A DNA stretch of 64,000 nucleotides, from assembly GCF_048128805.1 (NCBI RefSeq), contig NC_136012.1:13884225-13948224 (forward strand). Reading direction: 5' to 3'. Both the position numbers and the translations under genes were made by a program. A model generated the notes under the pieces. That model saw nothing but the letters and a program-made list of their open reading frames with translations. It was not told where the DNA came from and ran no database searches. Every line of letters begins with the position of its first letter. Position 1 is the first letter of the stretch. This document shows positions 1 to 11,795 of the stretch, piece by piece. The DNA is from Centroberyx gerrardi. Its lineage: Eukaryota; Chordata; Actinopteri; Beryciformes; Berycidae.

Positions 1-3000
1 TGGTTGAGCCACCTGCCATCATTCAACGTCAAAAGGATAACACAGAGCGGCCACCACTACCACCTCCCATTACAGCTATACTCCCAGAGCTCAGAAACCC
101 TAACCCCATGAAAATAACAGTGAATGCACCACTAATTGGCTGGGGACGTGAGAATGATGTCCAGGTGCAGCACCAAAAACAAACATCCTCTCAGCTGTTG
201 CACTTCCTCAGAACAAATGCTGAAAACAAGGGTGCAACGGAGGTCACTTTAATCGAGTGGAGGAACAACTTTCAGTACACTTCAAGTTTGCCAACATCAC
301 CCACCATGAAAATAAAAAGCCACCAATTCAGATATGACATGTCAGATGAAACGAGATGTACTGATGCACTTCCCCCGAGGAAGAAGTTGCTTGCAGACAT
401 GGAAGACCAAGCTCCAGTCTTCAAACTAAAGCGAGTCGAGTCAAGCGGCTGTCTGACCTACACCTGCATGATCGCCACCAAGACTGAACTGTGGGATATC
501 GGAGACATCTTCACAGAGGCGAGACAGGAGCCCCCTGAAGCCAGCCCTTCGGAAAAAGAAATGGGCGAAGCATGCCGAAATGAAACCACCGCAAGCCTCC
601 ATTTGAAAACCCAAAGTCTCCAGGCTACAGAACCTGAACCCCAGAACAGTTCTGCTGTTGCAACGTCAACGATCAACCGCATAAGCATCCCAGAGTTCCA
701 GATCAGGAAGTTTGAAGAGATTGAGGTTGTGGTGTCTCATATCGTCAGCCCAGGCAACTTCTACATCCAGCATGCAGACTCCACCGTGAATCTGCAGGCC
801 CTTGTCACAGAGTGAGTTATTAGGAGTGGCTTCTAATCTCTTGTCTGTAGCGGCTTTTTCTCAGCTTTTCTCTTTGCTGATCACATTTGCAGGACTTTAA
901 AGGCCCCTTGTCCTTTTTGTTGATTATTTTGTTTTCCTATTACATAAACACAAGGCAAAATTGGACTGCACGCTTTTATAGAATAAAAAAAAAAAAAAGT
1001 ATTCCACATGTTTCTGGTTGTCCGATTATTTTTCTCATTTGCAGCAGCTGGAAAGCCAGTAGTTCACTTTCGGAGCAGAATTGCATTCCAGACATCGGAG
1101 CCCATGTAATGGGTTGGTTCCTGAAGCAGGAACAATGGTACAGGGCCCAGGTGATGAAGATATGTGGGATAAGTGAAGGTGGGCCCAATTTTCATACATG
1201 GTAATGATTTTGCAAATGCTTACCCCTAGATGGTAGCAATGTCATTTCTGTTGCCTGTAGCCACTGAAGAGGATATTACTGCATGTGTCCCTTCAGTTGA
1301 AAAGGGATAGATTCTAGTTCTTTTCTGACTTAAACCTATCATGCTCTCTACCTTTCACATGTAAGATAATAATACCACTGACAGTGCTGGGAGTGGGACA
1401 GCCATCAAGGTGGAGGTGAAGAGGCTGGACCATGGTGACACTGCCTGCCTGTCTCTGTCGAACGTCAAGGAGCTGACCCCAGAAATGGCCGACTTTCCCC
1501 TCCAAGCTGTACAGGTCTCACTGGCAAATGTGAGTGGTTCCATATAGATATTATATAGCCTAAATTTTGGCTTCATCATTTTCAATATGCATTTAAACTA
1601 GTACTTGAATCTCTCTCATTGATGAAGATTTTCGGACACAGAGATGCAGATTATCTTTTCCCCCCTTCTCATTCTCTCCCTCTCAGTATTTGGACTCGTA
1701 GAAATGGTTAATATATTGTGTTCCACTCTGAGAGTGTAGCCTGGATTATTGGCATTTGTCCATGTGATTAGTCACAGTCTTTATCTATTGCTCGGTGATA
1801 AAGGAAATGAATTATCACAGTGCATGGTATTTAGTGTCTGTATCCTCCCCCTCAGGTGACGCCTGTGAATGGGAAGGATTGGTCTGAGCAGGCAGTGGGC
1901 TGGTTTCGAGCAATGGTGCACAACAGGACACTGTATGCCAGGCTTTACCCACAGGGGCCCAAAGTAACAGTGGAGCTGTTCTTGGAGAAGGGAAAGATAG
2001 GCGCCATGAGGTACTTAAGTATGAAACACAAGAAATGCATTCTGAATAGATGTTAACTTATGATTTATGGAATGATTAATAGCATGGGATGGAAGTTGAT
2101 AACATCACTTTCACATTTATTGCTATTAAGCCCCATTGCACAGAGATCTGTTATGTCTGTCATCAACTTTTGGTTTTGTCTGTCTTTATTGCTTGGATGT
2201 TTTTATGTGTTTTTTTTACTATGTTGGCTTCATAATTACCCCCACGGGGATAAATAAAGTTTTTTTTTTTGATTGAATTGAATATCTAGCAGGTAGATGT
2301 CATCACTGGAAACAAGTGTGGCATTTTATTTTGCCAACTGTCATTGTACAAACTAGCGCAGTGCCCGTTCAAAACATGCCTGTTCGGAACGGGCCGATTG
2401 CTTGGCCTCCGGTATTGCTGCTTGCAGCTTTCTCGAGAACCGCTCATCCAAACAACTTCACACTCGACACTGCACGTCCTTGGTCCCCAGCAATACACCC
2501 GCCAAGTGCGAAGTAGATCGGATGAACGGTTCTCGAGATATGTGAAGGACACACATACAGACAGAGATTCCTTGCTTTATAGTATGATGATGTACTTTTA
2601 TGTGTCAAGATGAAATATAGCACCTGAATGCATCGTTCCTTTTTAGTAGTTCAAGTGGGGAGTTATACAACACAGTAACTATACAATGGTGGTGTTTGTT
2701 CATTTCAGGAGGGGTGCACCGCTGTCTTTGAGACTGGCCCAGAACGGACATGCAAAACATGACAAACTGAAAAATGCTGGTGTCATAAAACGAAGTGAGT
2801 AGCTCTACAGTTTTGGAATGTTTTAATTTGTGCATCTAGGTGGCAGTGTAGCCTATGTATGACCGATGCAGCACTCTCATTCTCATTCAAAATCTTAATG
2901 CTTTGCTTTCTTAGGCACTTTTCAGCTTAAAATGAGAAAACAGGAGTCTGACTGGGAGAAATACCTCATCTCACGCTATACTCAAAAGTAAGAAGTGATT

Positions 3001-4460
3001 CTGAAAGAAGGGGATGTGGTTTACAGAGTTGTTGCTGTAATTTTGTCTCAGTCTAATTCAAAACCCATAACAGCAGCCCTGCCATGAAGCACACAGATCT
3101 TAAACATGGAGAAATTTGATAACTCCAGTTCATAGATGAGAGCTTTAGATTGATTGTCTGATTTTGATTATGACCAGATTTGAAGACCAGTTTACAAGTG
3201 AAAGTACAGTGGAATTTCATTGAAGGCTAGATGTTGACAAGCTGCTGTTGTGATTGGCTCTTTGCAGCACACTAACAAATCAAGAATGTTATAACTTTAA
3301 AGGAGATAAAGACCATTTTTAATTTAAACTGAAGGCATTGACTGGAATAGTTCAAATGGAGTAGCAGGTATCAGCTTTCTTCTGTATTTTGAAACTTAAC
3401 ATTGCAATTCATAACACTGCTACAAAACTAGGTCTAGTGAATTTCTTGCACCATATCTCTACTCTAATCCAGTTTTACACTGAAGTATCTTGATTAATGA
3501 TTCTCCATATCCTCACTATTCAAACTGGAACACAATTTCTTAACTTCTTAAAAGTCTTTAAGTATTTAATCTAATCCTGTTTAAGGGTCTAATAGATTTT
3601 GACTGAATTGTCCTTAGAGGGTTGATTGAAATAAAAACAGAAATTACATTATCAATATTTTTTTTTCTAAACTTTTCATATGCAAAGGGTTAGGGATACC
3701 AAATTCTGGCATATGTTGTATTATTTTGAGTCTTTCTAAGCCCTAGAAAGTTTTGTATTTCTGTATCTTCTACTCTGTGGTTTGCATTTCACCTCTCCTC
3801 ATTTCCCCAAAGGCAGAAAAGTCTAATATTTTGTGTCCTGATCATTTCAACCACTAGACAGTGCCAATTCAGTCAGATTATCTGCCCGCTATTAAGTGTT
3901 GCTATGCCACGAACAGACTGCTTTTTTCACTTTTTTCTTTTTCTTTTATGTATCACATTCCTTTGACAAGAATAATTACTAAAGCTGCCCTACCTTTTGT
4001 TAACATTAATATCTAGTTCTTGTATTCCTGTACTGTTTGAGTTTGACAAAAATTGAAAATGTATTTTGAATGTACAAATCTATGCTTTATAGCAATAAAG
4101 TGCATGTTATCTAAATGTAAAAATATGTCTTATGTCTCCCTGTATTGTTGAGTTAGTAATGTATAGAGAGAATACAAATGAGTTTTATTTCATTCAAAGA
4201 ATTACTAGGCCACCCAAACTCTCCCACTACATTGTCAAAAGTGACGCAGAAACGCTCATGGCACAGTAAACTGCTGTAGGTCATCTGATAGTGCATGACA
4301 AACAACTGCATTGTGTTTTTCCCTGCATTCACTTCATTCTCTTGATACTGTAAATTATTGTTACTTGTATTGTAGGGAGGAGTTTGAGCAGAATAAACTG
4401 ACAGTGCTCAGAGGGTTTATGACGGCAAGTACATGCCTATGTGTGTTCATGAAGGTTTGA
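1..4460 (+). CDS. rnf17: RNF17/TDRD4-like Tudor-domain protein, 3' portion (5' end outside window)
   Basis: Seven exons join in one frame: <1-811, 1045-1178, about 1366-1529, 1856-2010, 2709-2794, 2915-2987 and 4376-about 4428. All have GT donors and AG acceptors, and the phases match at each join. The product has a Pro-rich linker, then EVVVSHIVSPGNFYIQ, a typical entry into an extended Tudor (Tudor plus SN-like) module. WYRAQV follows, then RLDHGD in place of the usual YxDYGN, then FPLQAVQVSLANVTP and a VELF strand. Linker and module match RNF17 as I recall it, a RING and multi-Tudor germ-granule protein of the piRNA/spermatogenesis system. The RING half would lie left of the window. RNF17 normally has several more Tudor modules, but I find none before the connexin at 6576. 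If the last donor is unused, a stop lies at 4458-4460 and an AATAAA at 4721-4726. Another TDRD paralogue is possible. Confidence 0.6.
2225..2280 (+). repeat. 3' tail of a fish retroposon (AATAAAG plus T-rich end)
   Basis: Inside an intron of the Tudor gene, a short CCCCCACGGGG hairpin is followed by ATAAATAAAG, a T run and GATTGAATTGAA. This arrangement is familiar as the 3' end of non-LTR element or SINE tails scattered in teleost genomes. The family name is not assigned. Confidence 0.4.
2344..2592. repeat. Intronic dispersed element with internal inverted repeat
   Basis: TTCTCGAGAACCG at about 2431 pairs with CGGTTCTCGAGA at about 2527, giving a stem around a loop of about 80 bases. The right end has a CACATACAGACAGAGATTCC-type tail of a sort common in fish repeats. 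The open frames here (for example 2344-2613) lack domain features and arise from the element. It lies in the intron between exons ending 2010 and starting 2709. Confidence 0.45.
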
Positions 4461-6575
4461 GGGCAAAAACATTGTTTAAAATTTGTGATCCTCCATGTGA
4501 CAACATGCTGTAGCTTAGCTCATTCATAAGCAGACTAGTATTTTACAGCTGCTGGCACAAAGACAGGGCTCGGTGATATTCCACCCTATAGTCTAATTGT
4601 GAAAGCAGTTTCTCGACGAAGTTACCCTTGATCAAAGTGAATGTCTGGGTATTTGCTATGCTCTGCTGTCAGCATGATTCAGTAAATATTTGAAGCAAAT
4701 TTAACATGAAAGTAGTCCATAATAAAACTAGTTACGGCTAGGATCATTTGTTTCTTCCCTAATATGCACAATTAAATTGATAGGGAAAACAGCTTGCTAT
4801 TGTGGCATGGAACAATGATCATTTGTGAAGTTTATTATACAGTTGCAGTTAATATCAAATTATGAATTCAATACAATTTTCAGATCTACAGTGTATATGA
4901 TGTTTGTATCATAAATTGTTGATATACTCTTGCATGCCTAATGTAGTATGTTACTAAGTATATTTTGACTTTGATTTGTGGCATGTTCTATATCACAAAA
5001 AGTAGCTTGATGAGCAATTGAGAGCAATCAAGACGTAGCATTTTAGACGGTCTCAGTTAAATCCGTTGTATAAATCTTCTCCTCAGTAAGACTGGCTTTC
5101 ATTTTCCACCCCCGCAGTGTTTGCAATAATTCAACAGTTCATGTACTTGCTGGATGAATCTGCAAACCTGTTACTGACTCCCTACTCTCCATGACAGTGG
5201 CTCAGGTCAAAAGCACCCTTCACTTCCCTGCCCCGCCAAGCACAATAAATAATGTGGCAGGCTAAGGCCTTTTGTGTCCACACAGATTCTTTCTTTTGCT
5301 TGGGGTAGGCGGAAATCGAGGCGTTTGATCTGAATTCTAAAGAGTCTTGTTGCAGCCCAATAAAGGATGCCATTGTATGTAAATAGTTTATATAAGAGCA
5401 TATGACCGCTACGGTGCAGGGCAGTGGCTAGTGGCGGAGGAATGATTAGCATTTTCCAAACGCATGGTGTTCTCAATCCAGCCTTTTGGTTTGCTAAAAA
5501 ACACAATATTTTAATTCATTTCCACCCATTTTGTACACATTTTTGTGTACCACCACAGCTGAAGGTAAAATACATGTTCTATCCTTCATCAATTCTATTT
5601 TGTACTAACATTCAGTGTGCAGTGAAGTCAGATTTGGGGTGAGTGATGGCTGAGGTGCCCCCGATGTCTTGACAAATACTTGGCGTGCTGTTGTGCAAAT
5701 TATCGTTGCTCTGCATAGTAGTAATATTTGAATGAAACAACTTTTCAGGATATAAATATTTCTTAGTTGGATCATTTTATGTTTTTATTTAGGCAAATCA
5801 GATCAAGCCTATTGCCTTTCTTACAAACAATAGAGGTCTCTCATTTGTCGTAGGAAAAAAAATGTAATGAGATGGATGTCTTGCTGATTCCTTGGAGAAA
5901 TTGGCTGGCATAGTCTGTCAGTCTGTCTGCAACTGAACTGTAGGTCAGATTGGGAGTACAGTATTAATACAGAGCGAGCAAATCACGTGGTTCGGCGAAT
6001 CTTTCGCAATTGGCTTCGATCTCTTGCGTCTTGTGACGGTGCACGGCGGTAGGCCATCGCCCCTGCTCTTATACCGCCAACAAGCTACTTGGCAATTCTC
6101 GTCTGTTGTTCCTACTCTGCCAAATCCAGCTTGATGTTCAGGCCACACCTGAAGATGGTCATCTTTGGACCTTTACACCGCCGGCTGAGCCTGGTAAACT
6201 TCTTCAAAACTGTTCTAACAGTTAGACTTTTACAAAATGATTGCGTAAAGTTGTAGTGGAGGATGACAGTGGTAATAGCTCGCAAGTTATTTAATGTTTT
6301 CCACCTGTTATACCATTGCTATAAATATGACTGTGTCTTTATGCAAGGCTACAAAGCTGCGGTTTTCATTAAGTTAGTTTGTATTTTGCTTTTCCTGAAA
6401 GATGTTTGACTATTGATATATTAATACACTATTTTGCTTGATAACATCATTCACTTGATCTATTACTCATTAATTATATGGTTATAACAGTTAACCTTCT
6501 TAAGATGTAGATTTAGCTTAGCCTACATCCGTGTTATAACATTTAACCTTTGCCTTTCCAGACCTGGAATCGAAA
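4461..6575. other. Intergenic region and gjb1 upstream sequence
   Basis: AT-rich sequence after the Tudor gene with an AATAAA at 4721-4726. No further Tudor exon could be recognised on the plus strand. A more GC-balanced patch at about 5955-6193 ends in CCTG followed by GTAAAC, a possible donor of a non-coding first exon for gjb1 (a common connexin gene layout). The coding exon is preceded by a pyrimidine tract and CAG at about 6559-6561. The UTR exon is a guess at about 0.25. Confidence 0.35.
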
Positions 6576-7403
6576 ATGAACTGGGGGTCCTTTTATGCCG
6601 TGATCAGCGGCGTAAACAGGCATTCTACTGGCATTGGACGCATTTGGCTCTCTGTCATCTTCATCTTCCGTATCTTGGTGCTGGTGGTGGCAGCTGAGAG
6701 CGTCTGGGGAGATGAGAAGTCGGGCTTCACCTGCAACACCCAGCAGCCCGGATGCAACAGTGTCTGCTACGACCAGTTCTTCCCCATCTCTCACATCCGC
6801 CTGTGGGCGCTCCAGCTCATCCTAGTCTCCACCCCCGCCCTGCTGGTGGCCATGCATGTGGCCCACCGACGCCACATTGACAAGAAGATCCTGAAGAGGT
6901 CGGGCCGCGGCAGCCCCAAGGAGCTAGAACACATCAAGAACCAGAAGTTCCAGATCACTGGAGCTCTGTGGTGGACATACATGATCAGTATCATCTTCAG
7001 AATAATCTTCGAGGTGGCTTTCCTCTACATCTTCTACTTGATCTATCCTGACTTTAAGATGGTGCGTTTGGTGAAGTGTGACTCATACCCATGCCCCAAC
7101 ACGGTGGACTGTTTTGTCTCCAGACCCACAGAGAAGACCATTTTCACTGTGTTCATGCTGGCAGTGTCCGGGGTGTGTGTGCTGCTCAACCTGGCCGAGG
7201 TGGTATACCTCATAGGCAGGGCCTGCATTCGGTGCTTACACGGCTCGGAAGAAGAGTCCAAAGTGGCTTGGATAACTCAAAAATTGTCTTCTTATAAGCA
7301 AAATGAGATCAATCAGCTGATAGCAGACCATTCACTCAAGTCTAAGTTCACTGTGACCAAAAAGAGCCCAGTTGACAAGGGTGAGAGGTGTTCTGCTTTC
7401 TAA
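6576..7403 (+). CDS. gjb1: Connexin 32-type gap junction protein beta-1
   Basis: A single-exon 275-residue connexin with four membrane segments. Six connexons' worth of this subunit form a hemichannel, and two hemichannels dock between cells. [19 protein letters not shown] and [20 protein letters not shown] are typical. The first loop has the C-x6-C-x3-C pattern ([12 protein letters not shown]) and the second has [27 protein letters not shown] precedes TM4. The tail keeps the Cx32 hallmarks YKQNEIN and a final Cys (GERCSAF, against human DRCSAC; the very last residue is Phe here), which separates it from GJB2. Coding in one exon fits the family. An AG acceptor lies about 15 bases before the ATG, so the 5' UTR is probably spliced. 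Zebrafish cx27.5 is the likely counterpart. The next alpha connexin is 3.3 kb downstream on the same strand. Confidence 0.95.
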   Translation: MNWGSFYAVISGVNRHSTGIGRIWLSVIFIFRILVLVVAAESVWGDEKSGFTCNTQQPGCNSVCYDQFFPISHIRLWALQLILVSTPALLVAMHVAHRRHIDKKILKRSGRGSPKELEHIKNQKFQITGALWWTYMISIIFRIIFEVAFLYIFYLIYPDFKMVRLVKCDSYPCPNTVDCFVSRPTEKTIFTVFMLAVSGVCVLLNLAEVVYLIGRACIRCLHGSEEESKVAWITQKLSSYKQNEINQLIADHSLKSKFTVTKKSPVDKGERCSAF

Positions 7404-10400
7404 GACACTACCTTTCCTTTCCCAGTGAAACTAATCAACAGTAATGTCCATGGAGCGTGCTGTCATACTGTTGCTCTGCATTAATGTTACATATACTGTA
7501 TATTTGCTCATTTTGAATATACTCATTTAGACCGTTCATTTATGTATTGTATCATTCAGTCAGTTATTTTCATCCATTTTTCCATTTATTCTACTGACAC
7601 AAGCATTAGCTGCTGTGGGAACTTGTCTAAAAGATATGGAGCCGGTACTGTAGGTTTAAGAAGGAAAGAGTCCTGTACAAATTGAAATGCTGGAAAGGAA
7701 GGTTAACTTTTTCATTGTGATCAAAAATCTCGCTAATATGTCTCATATCTAAATTCCAATCCAGGTCAAAGCTGGTGCAAGGCAAAGGAGAAAGGGGCAT
7801 TTATTTGAGTAAATGTCTTATAGGAATAGTATGACAGCAATATTTGATTTTATTGGACAATTTTAGCTATTTGATTGTGATATATTGTATACAGACAGCT
7901 GTAACTATTGTGTAACTTTATTAGCATACAGCTACTGAAATATTATAACAGATGGTGCTAACGGGAAACCAAAGAAAACTGGTAAAAGCTATCCCAACAA
8001 AGGCAACGGACATTGGATATTATAGTGTTAAAAATAAAAAATAAAATGACATATAAGCAAAACTCTTTTTTTCTCAAACATTTTTGTTACTACTGAACAA
8101 TTAGTAAAGTAAATTATTTCACTAATTAACAATTGTGCTGACACAATATTCAGAAGTGTGACAGATCAAAGGTTTTTAATAAGATCTTCAGTTGGAAGTT
8201 TCAGTGAACTTGTATAAACTTATTCTGGACTCTTTCCAGGCCTAACTCACTAACTAAAATGGTGTTTTTTTTGCAGATGCCACATGATATTCAAATGATG
8301 AATAGGCAAAATTAGAACATTCATTCTTATTCCCTGCTGGGTCTCTCTTAGCATTTTGCAGATCCCAGCCAAGCACTGTCCATATTTCATCCTCTTAAAA
8401 AGTACTTGAATTCCTTGAATTGTAAATCACCTACTCCCTTGCAGCTTCTGTTTAAGGTCATCTTTGTGTTGGTTCTGAGAAATGTTTGAGATACTTCTTA
8501 ACAGAGACCCATCACTGTCAGAAAGCTTCCCATTGCCATATATTATTCTGTATCTCTCTGGTCCGGTGCGCCTTTTAGACTAGAAGTAGGCGGGCATCTT
8601 TTTATAGAGTTGTTGTGTTTTGAAATTAACCTGCTATTGTTTTTACTCACATTGTATACAAAAAAGTCTTATGTAGACATGCCTAAATGTGCATATCAAT
8701 TTACATCCAGGTAAACAATCCGGTTAAAATATAAAAAATGGGCTAGAACTGTATATATGTACATTATTTAATATTAAGAAATAAACTTTGTGTTAATTTT
8801 ACAAATATATTGACACAAACTATTCAGCAATCATACGACGACTTCTTGTTTCATTTCATGGCAGTGTTATCTCTCAACATATTTTATTGTGAAATGGGCT
8901 GTGTTGATAGGATAAAAGGATCACAGTTGTCCTTGTCCTGTTTCCAGTAATTATGTACCCCATGTTTTCTATTTATTTGGTAGTAGAATGGCTCATCTCA
9001 ACACTGACATGTTGAAGCCGACACCTCTCCGTTGACTTAGCTCCATTCTGTCACTGCGATTTGTAACTTGAAGACCCAAATGGCTACTCATCTCCAAGTC
9101 ATGCCCCCTATGATAGGAGAGACCCTCATGCTATATTTAGACCACAGTAGCACTTGTGGCCAGACAGACTTAGCAGACAACCTTTATTGGCCAGCTGCCC
9201 TGTCACTCACTGTAACAAGCGAGTAGAGGGGCTTTAATAGTTTACATTAGAGAGTGTGCCCTGTGCCAAATTTAACCATGGGGGGAGGGGGTTGAGGGAG
9301 GGCAAGCCGGACTTGCTTGTGAGTGTGTCCAGCAGGTTATGTGTGCTGTGGCCAGTGGAAGACCCCAGGGCCTGTGGATCCTGGATAAGCCGCAGTTGAA
9401 GACGGAGGACTGAGTCGGTGGGTTTGCCGGTGTGGAACAGAGGCTGCGGCTAGCGGGAGTCCAGTTTTCCTGTCCATTCAAGGGCATTGCCGGGGGCCCG
9501 AAGACCGACCTCGCGCTGAGGCCTGCGAACGAAGCAGGGGGACCTCATGGACCCTCACAGACACGTAGTGCTCCTCCACAGGGGATGTATAAGCTGACAA
9601 GGTGGGTTACCCAGTGAGTGTGTGATTCTACAGGAACTTTAGTCTTCTTTGTGAATTGAAGTATTCGTGCAACTGGGAATCAAAGTTAGAAATAATCAAA
9701 CACAAGACGACTCAGAGTAGAAGTTGTGGCCAAAGCCTATAGTTTGTTTATACCAACTGACTTGTGTGGGAAGACGATGTTAGGGGTTGTGAAATATTAA
9801 ACCGTAGCATTCGTTTTTTCCCATCCTCGTGGAAGAAAGTCTCTTGGTTCTATTGGTTGTCAGACTGTGTTTTTCATAGTATTATCATTTGTCTTGGAAG
9901 ATTCCATTGTCTGGTGGGCTTAATATTTAAAGCATTTCCTTTTGCTTGAAATCACAGTTCAGTCCAAAGTCTACAATTGTGGGAGACACTGGCTAAGTCT
10001 GCCGTATCACCTTTAGTGAATTCTTATGGTCTTACGCATTTTTCTGATCACTTTTCAGCAAACATCAGAACTCACGCTCCCTCACAGTAGCTTATGCTGA
10101 ATTTGCTGTACGACTACTGTACATCAGAGAAGTTGGGTGTATTTATAATGTATAATGTATCAGAGTGACTTACGATCCTGTCATTACTCGACTATTTCTA
10201 ATTCGCACTTCCACCACGTCTGCCGGGTGTTTCATTTCACCTTGTGTGGATCATGTTACCCTGGCATGACGGCCAGCAGCCACGGTATCATGACCGGAAC
10301 CTGCCATCTCCCTGTCCACACTTACCAAATATATACCCTCCTAAAGTAAATATAATCCTGTTTGTACCCGTGTGGAAAGGGCCACTACCTGCCCAGCATT

Positions 10401-10721
10401 GGAGTCACCAAGTTGAGCACTCAGTTAACAGCTTGGCTCACTAGAGACTTCTTTGGTCTAAGCTCTACTGTACTTGGTAAGACATTTTGGAAAGGAAGAC
10501 TAAACTTCATGTTAGAACTTCTAGCCATTAAAAAACATTGGGAACACTGGAGCTTCATTGAACCTTTGGATCATTTTTGATATTTCACAAATATTGTCAA
10601 GTTATGTCATTTACTTGGTTTATAGACTAGGCTCTATGTAGATTAAAATGTGAAAAATCTGTTTCTGTACTTAAACTCTTGTTCAATCCCTCTCTAGCCA
10701 CAGATCTGATCTCACACAGCC
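7404..10721. other. Intergenic: gjb1 3' UTR and upstream region of the alpha connexin
   Basis: AATAAA signals at 8033-8038 and 8780-8785 could end gjb1 transcripts. The rest up to about 9.1 kb is AT-rich without coding signs. About 9250-9600 is distinctly GC-rich (see the separate entry). A pyrimidine tract and TAG at about 10690-10698 lie 24 bases before the downstream ATG and suggest a spliced 5' UTR. Confidence 0.4.
9350..9601 (+). other. Candidate non-coding first exon of the alpha connexin
   Basis: A GC-rich stretch in an AT-rich setting ends in GACAAG followed by the donor GTGGGT at 9602. A TATA-like CTATATTTAG lies near 9131. Alpha connexin genes usually have one untranslated exon before the coding exon, and the coding exon at 10722 is preceded by a plausible acceptor. 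The 5' boundary is unknown and there is no transcript evidence. Confidence 0.3.
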
Positions 10722-11795
10722 ATGGGGGACTGGAACCTGCTGGGGAAGCTTCTGGAAAAAGCCCAGGAGCACTCCACTGTGGTGGGGAAGGTGTGGCTCA
10801 CGGTTCTGTTCATCTTCCGCATCCTGATCCTGAGTGCTGCGACAGAGAAGGTGTGGGGCGACGAGCAGTCGGGCTTCACCTGCGACACCAAGCAGCCCGG
10901 TTGCGAGAACGTGTGCTACGACATCACTTTCCCCATCTCGCACGTCCGGTTTTGGGTGCTGCAGATCATCTTTGTGTCCACGCCTACATTAATCTACCTG
11001 GGACATATCCTCCATCTGGTGCGAATGGAGGAGAAGCAGAAACAGAAGGAGAAGGATATGGCACAGCATACGGACAAGCAGGCTCTCATTGTGGAGACTA
11101 AGCACAAGAAGCACCTGGTGAGGGACGACAAGGGCCGCGTGCGCCTGCAGGGGGAGCTCTTACGCACCTACGTCTTCAACGTAGTCTTTAAAACCCTGTT
11201 TGAGGTGGGCTTCATTGTGGCCCAGTACCTCTTGTATGGCTTTGAGCTGAAGCCCATGTACACATGTGACAGACCCCCCTGCCCCAATGTGGTGAACTGC
11301 TATATATCCCGTCCCACAGAGAAAACCATCTTCATTATCTTTATGTTAGGAGTGGCCAGCGTGTCGCTGCTCCTTAACCTTGTAGAGGTCTATCACTTGG
11401 GCTTCACTAAGTGTCGGCAGGGTATGAGCTACAGGAGAACTAATCCCTCCGGTACCATCTGCAAGGAGCCCAACGAGGCAGCAGTGCCATTTGCACCCAG
11501 TTACGATGACTACTTCCACCAAGTCCAGCCTGGCTACCCGCCCGTACCCAGCTACAACCTCTCCCCTCTGTCCGAGGAGTCGGACTCTTCCTTCCACCCC
11601 TACCACAGCAAGGCGGCTTACAAACAGAATAAGGACAACTTGGCGGTGGAGAGGAGCAGCAGCAAGCCAGAGGAATGTGACCTGAAAGCAAAGAAGGGAG
11701 CAGAATCAGCCCCTGGGTCACCTACGCAGGCCAGGGCCGGCCGCCATGCCAAACACAGCAACAACAAGACTAGAATAGATGATCTGAAGATATGA
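10722..11795 (+). CDS. Alpha-type connexin (GJA3/GJA2-like gap junction protein, about 40 kDa)
   Basis: A single-exon 357-residue connexin. [20 protein letters not shown] is an alpha-group start. [12 protein letters not shown] and [12 protein letters not shown] are the two docking-loop Cys motifs. [15 protein letters not shown] leads into TM4. The cytoplasmic loop is about 60 residues, longer than in gjb1, with many Lys and Glu. [20 protein letters not shown] and YGFELKP resemble Cx46 (GJA3) most, while YHLG after TM4 is shared with Cx40/Cx46. The tail is short (about 120 residues), with Tyr/Pro-rich [19 protein letters not shown] and the alpha-group C-terminus DDLKI, a likely PDZ ligand like DDLEI of Cx43. 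Size and linkage to gjb1 suggest fish gja2/cx39.9, but a GJA3-like or gja1a paralogue cannot be excluded without a tree. An AATAAA lies at 12916-12921. Confidence 0.93.
   Translation: MGDWNLLGKLLEKAQEHSTVVGKVWLTVLFIFRILILSAATEKVWGDEQSGFTCDTKQPGCENVCYDITFPISHVRFWVLQIIFVSTPTLIYLGHILHLVRMEEKQKQKEKDMAQHTDKQALIVETKHKKHLVRDDKGRVRLQGELLRTYVFNVVFKTLFEVGFIVAQYLLYGFELKPMYTCDRPPCPNVVNCYISRPTEKTIFIIFMLGVASVSLLLNLVEVYHLGFTKCRQGMSYRRTNPSGTICKEPNEAAVPFAPSYDDYFHQVQPGYPPVPSYNLSPLSEESDSSFHPYHSKAAYKQNKDNLAVERSSSKPEECDLKAKKGAESAPGSPTQARAGRHAKHSNNKTRIDDLKI

Noticed and set aside
2344-2613. 89-residue frame in the Tudor gene intron
   Set aside because: Lies within a dispersed element with an inverted repeat; not in frame with neighbouring exons.
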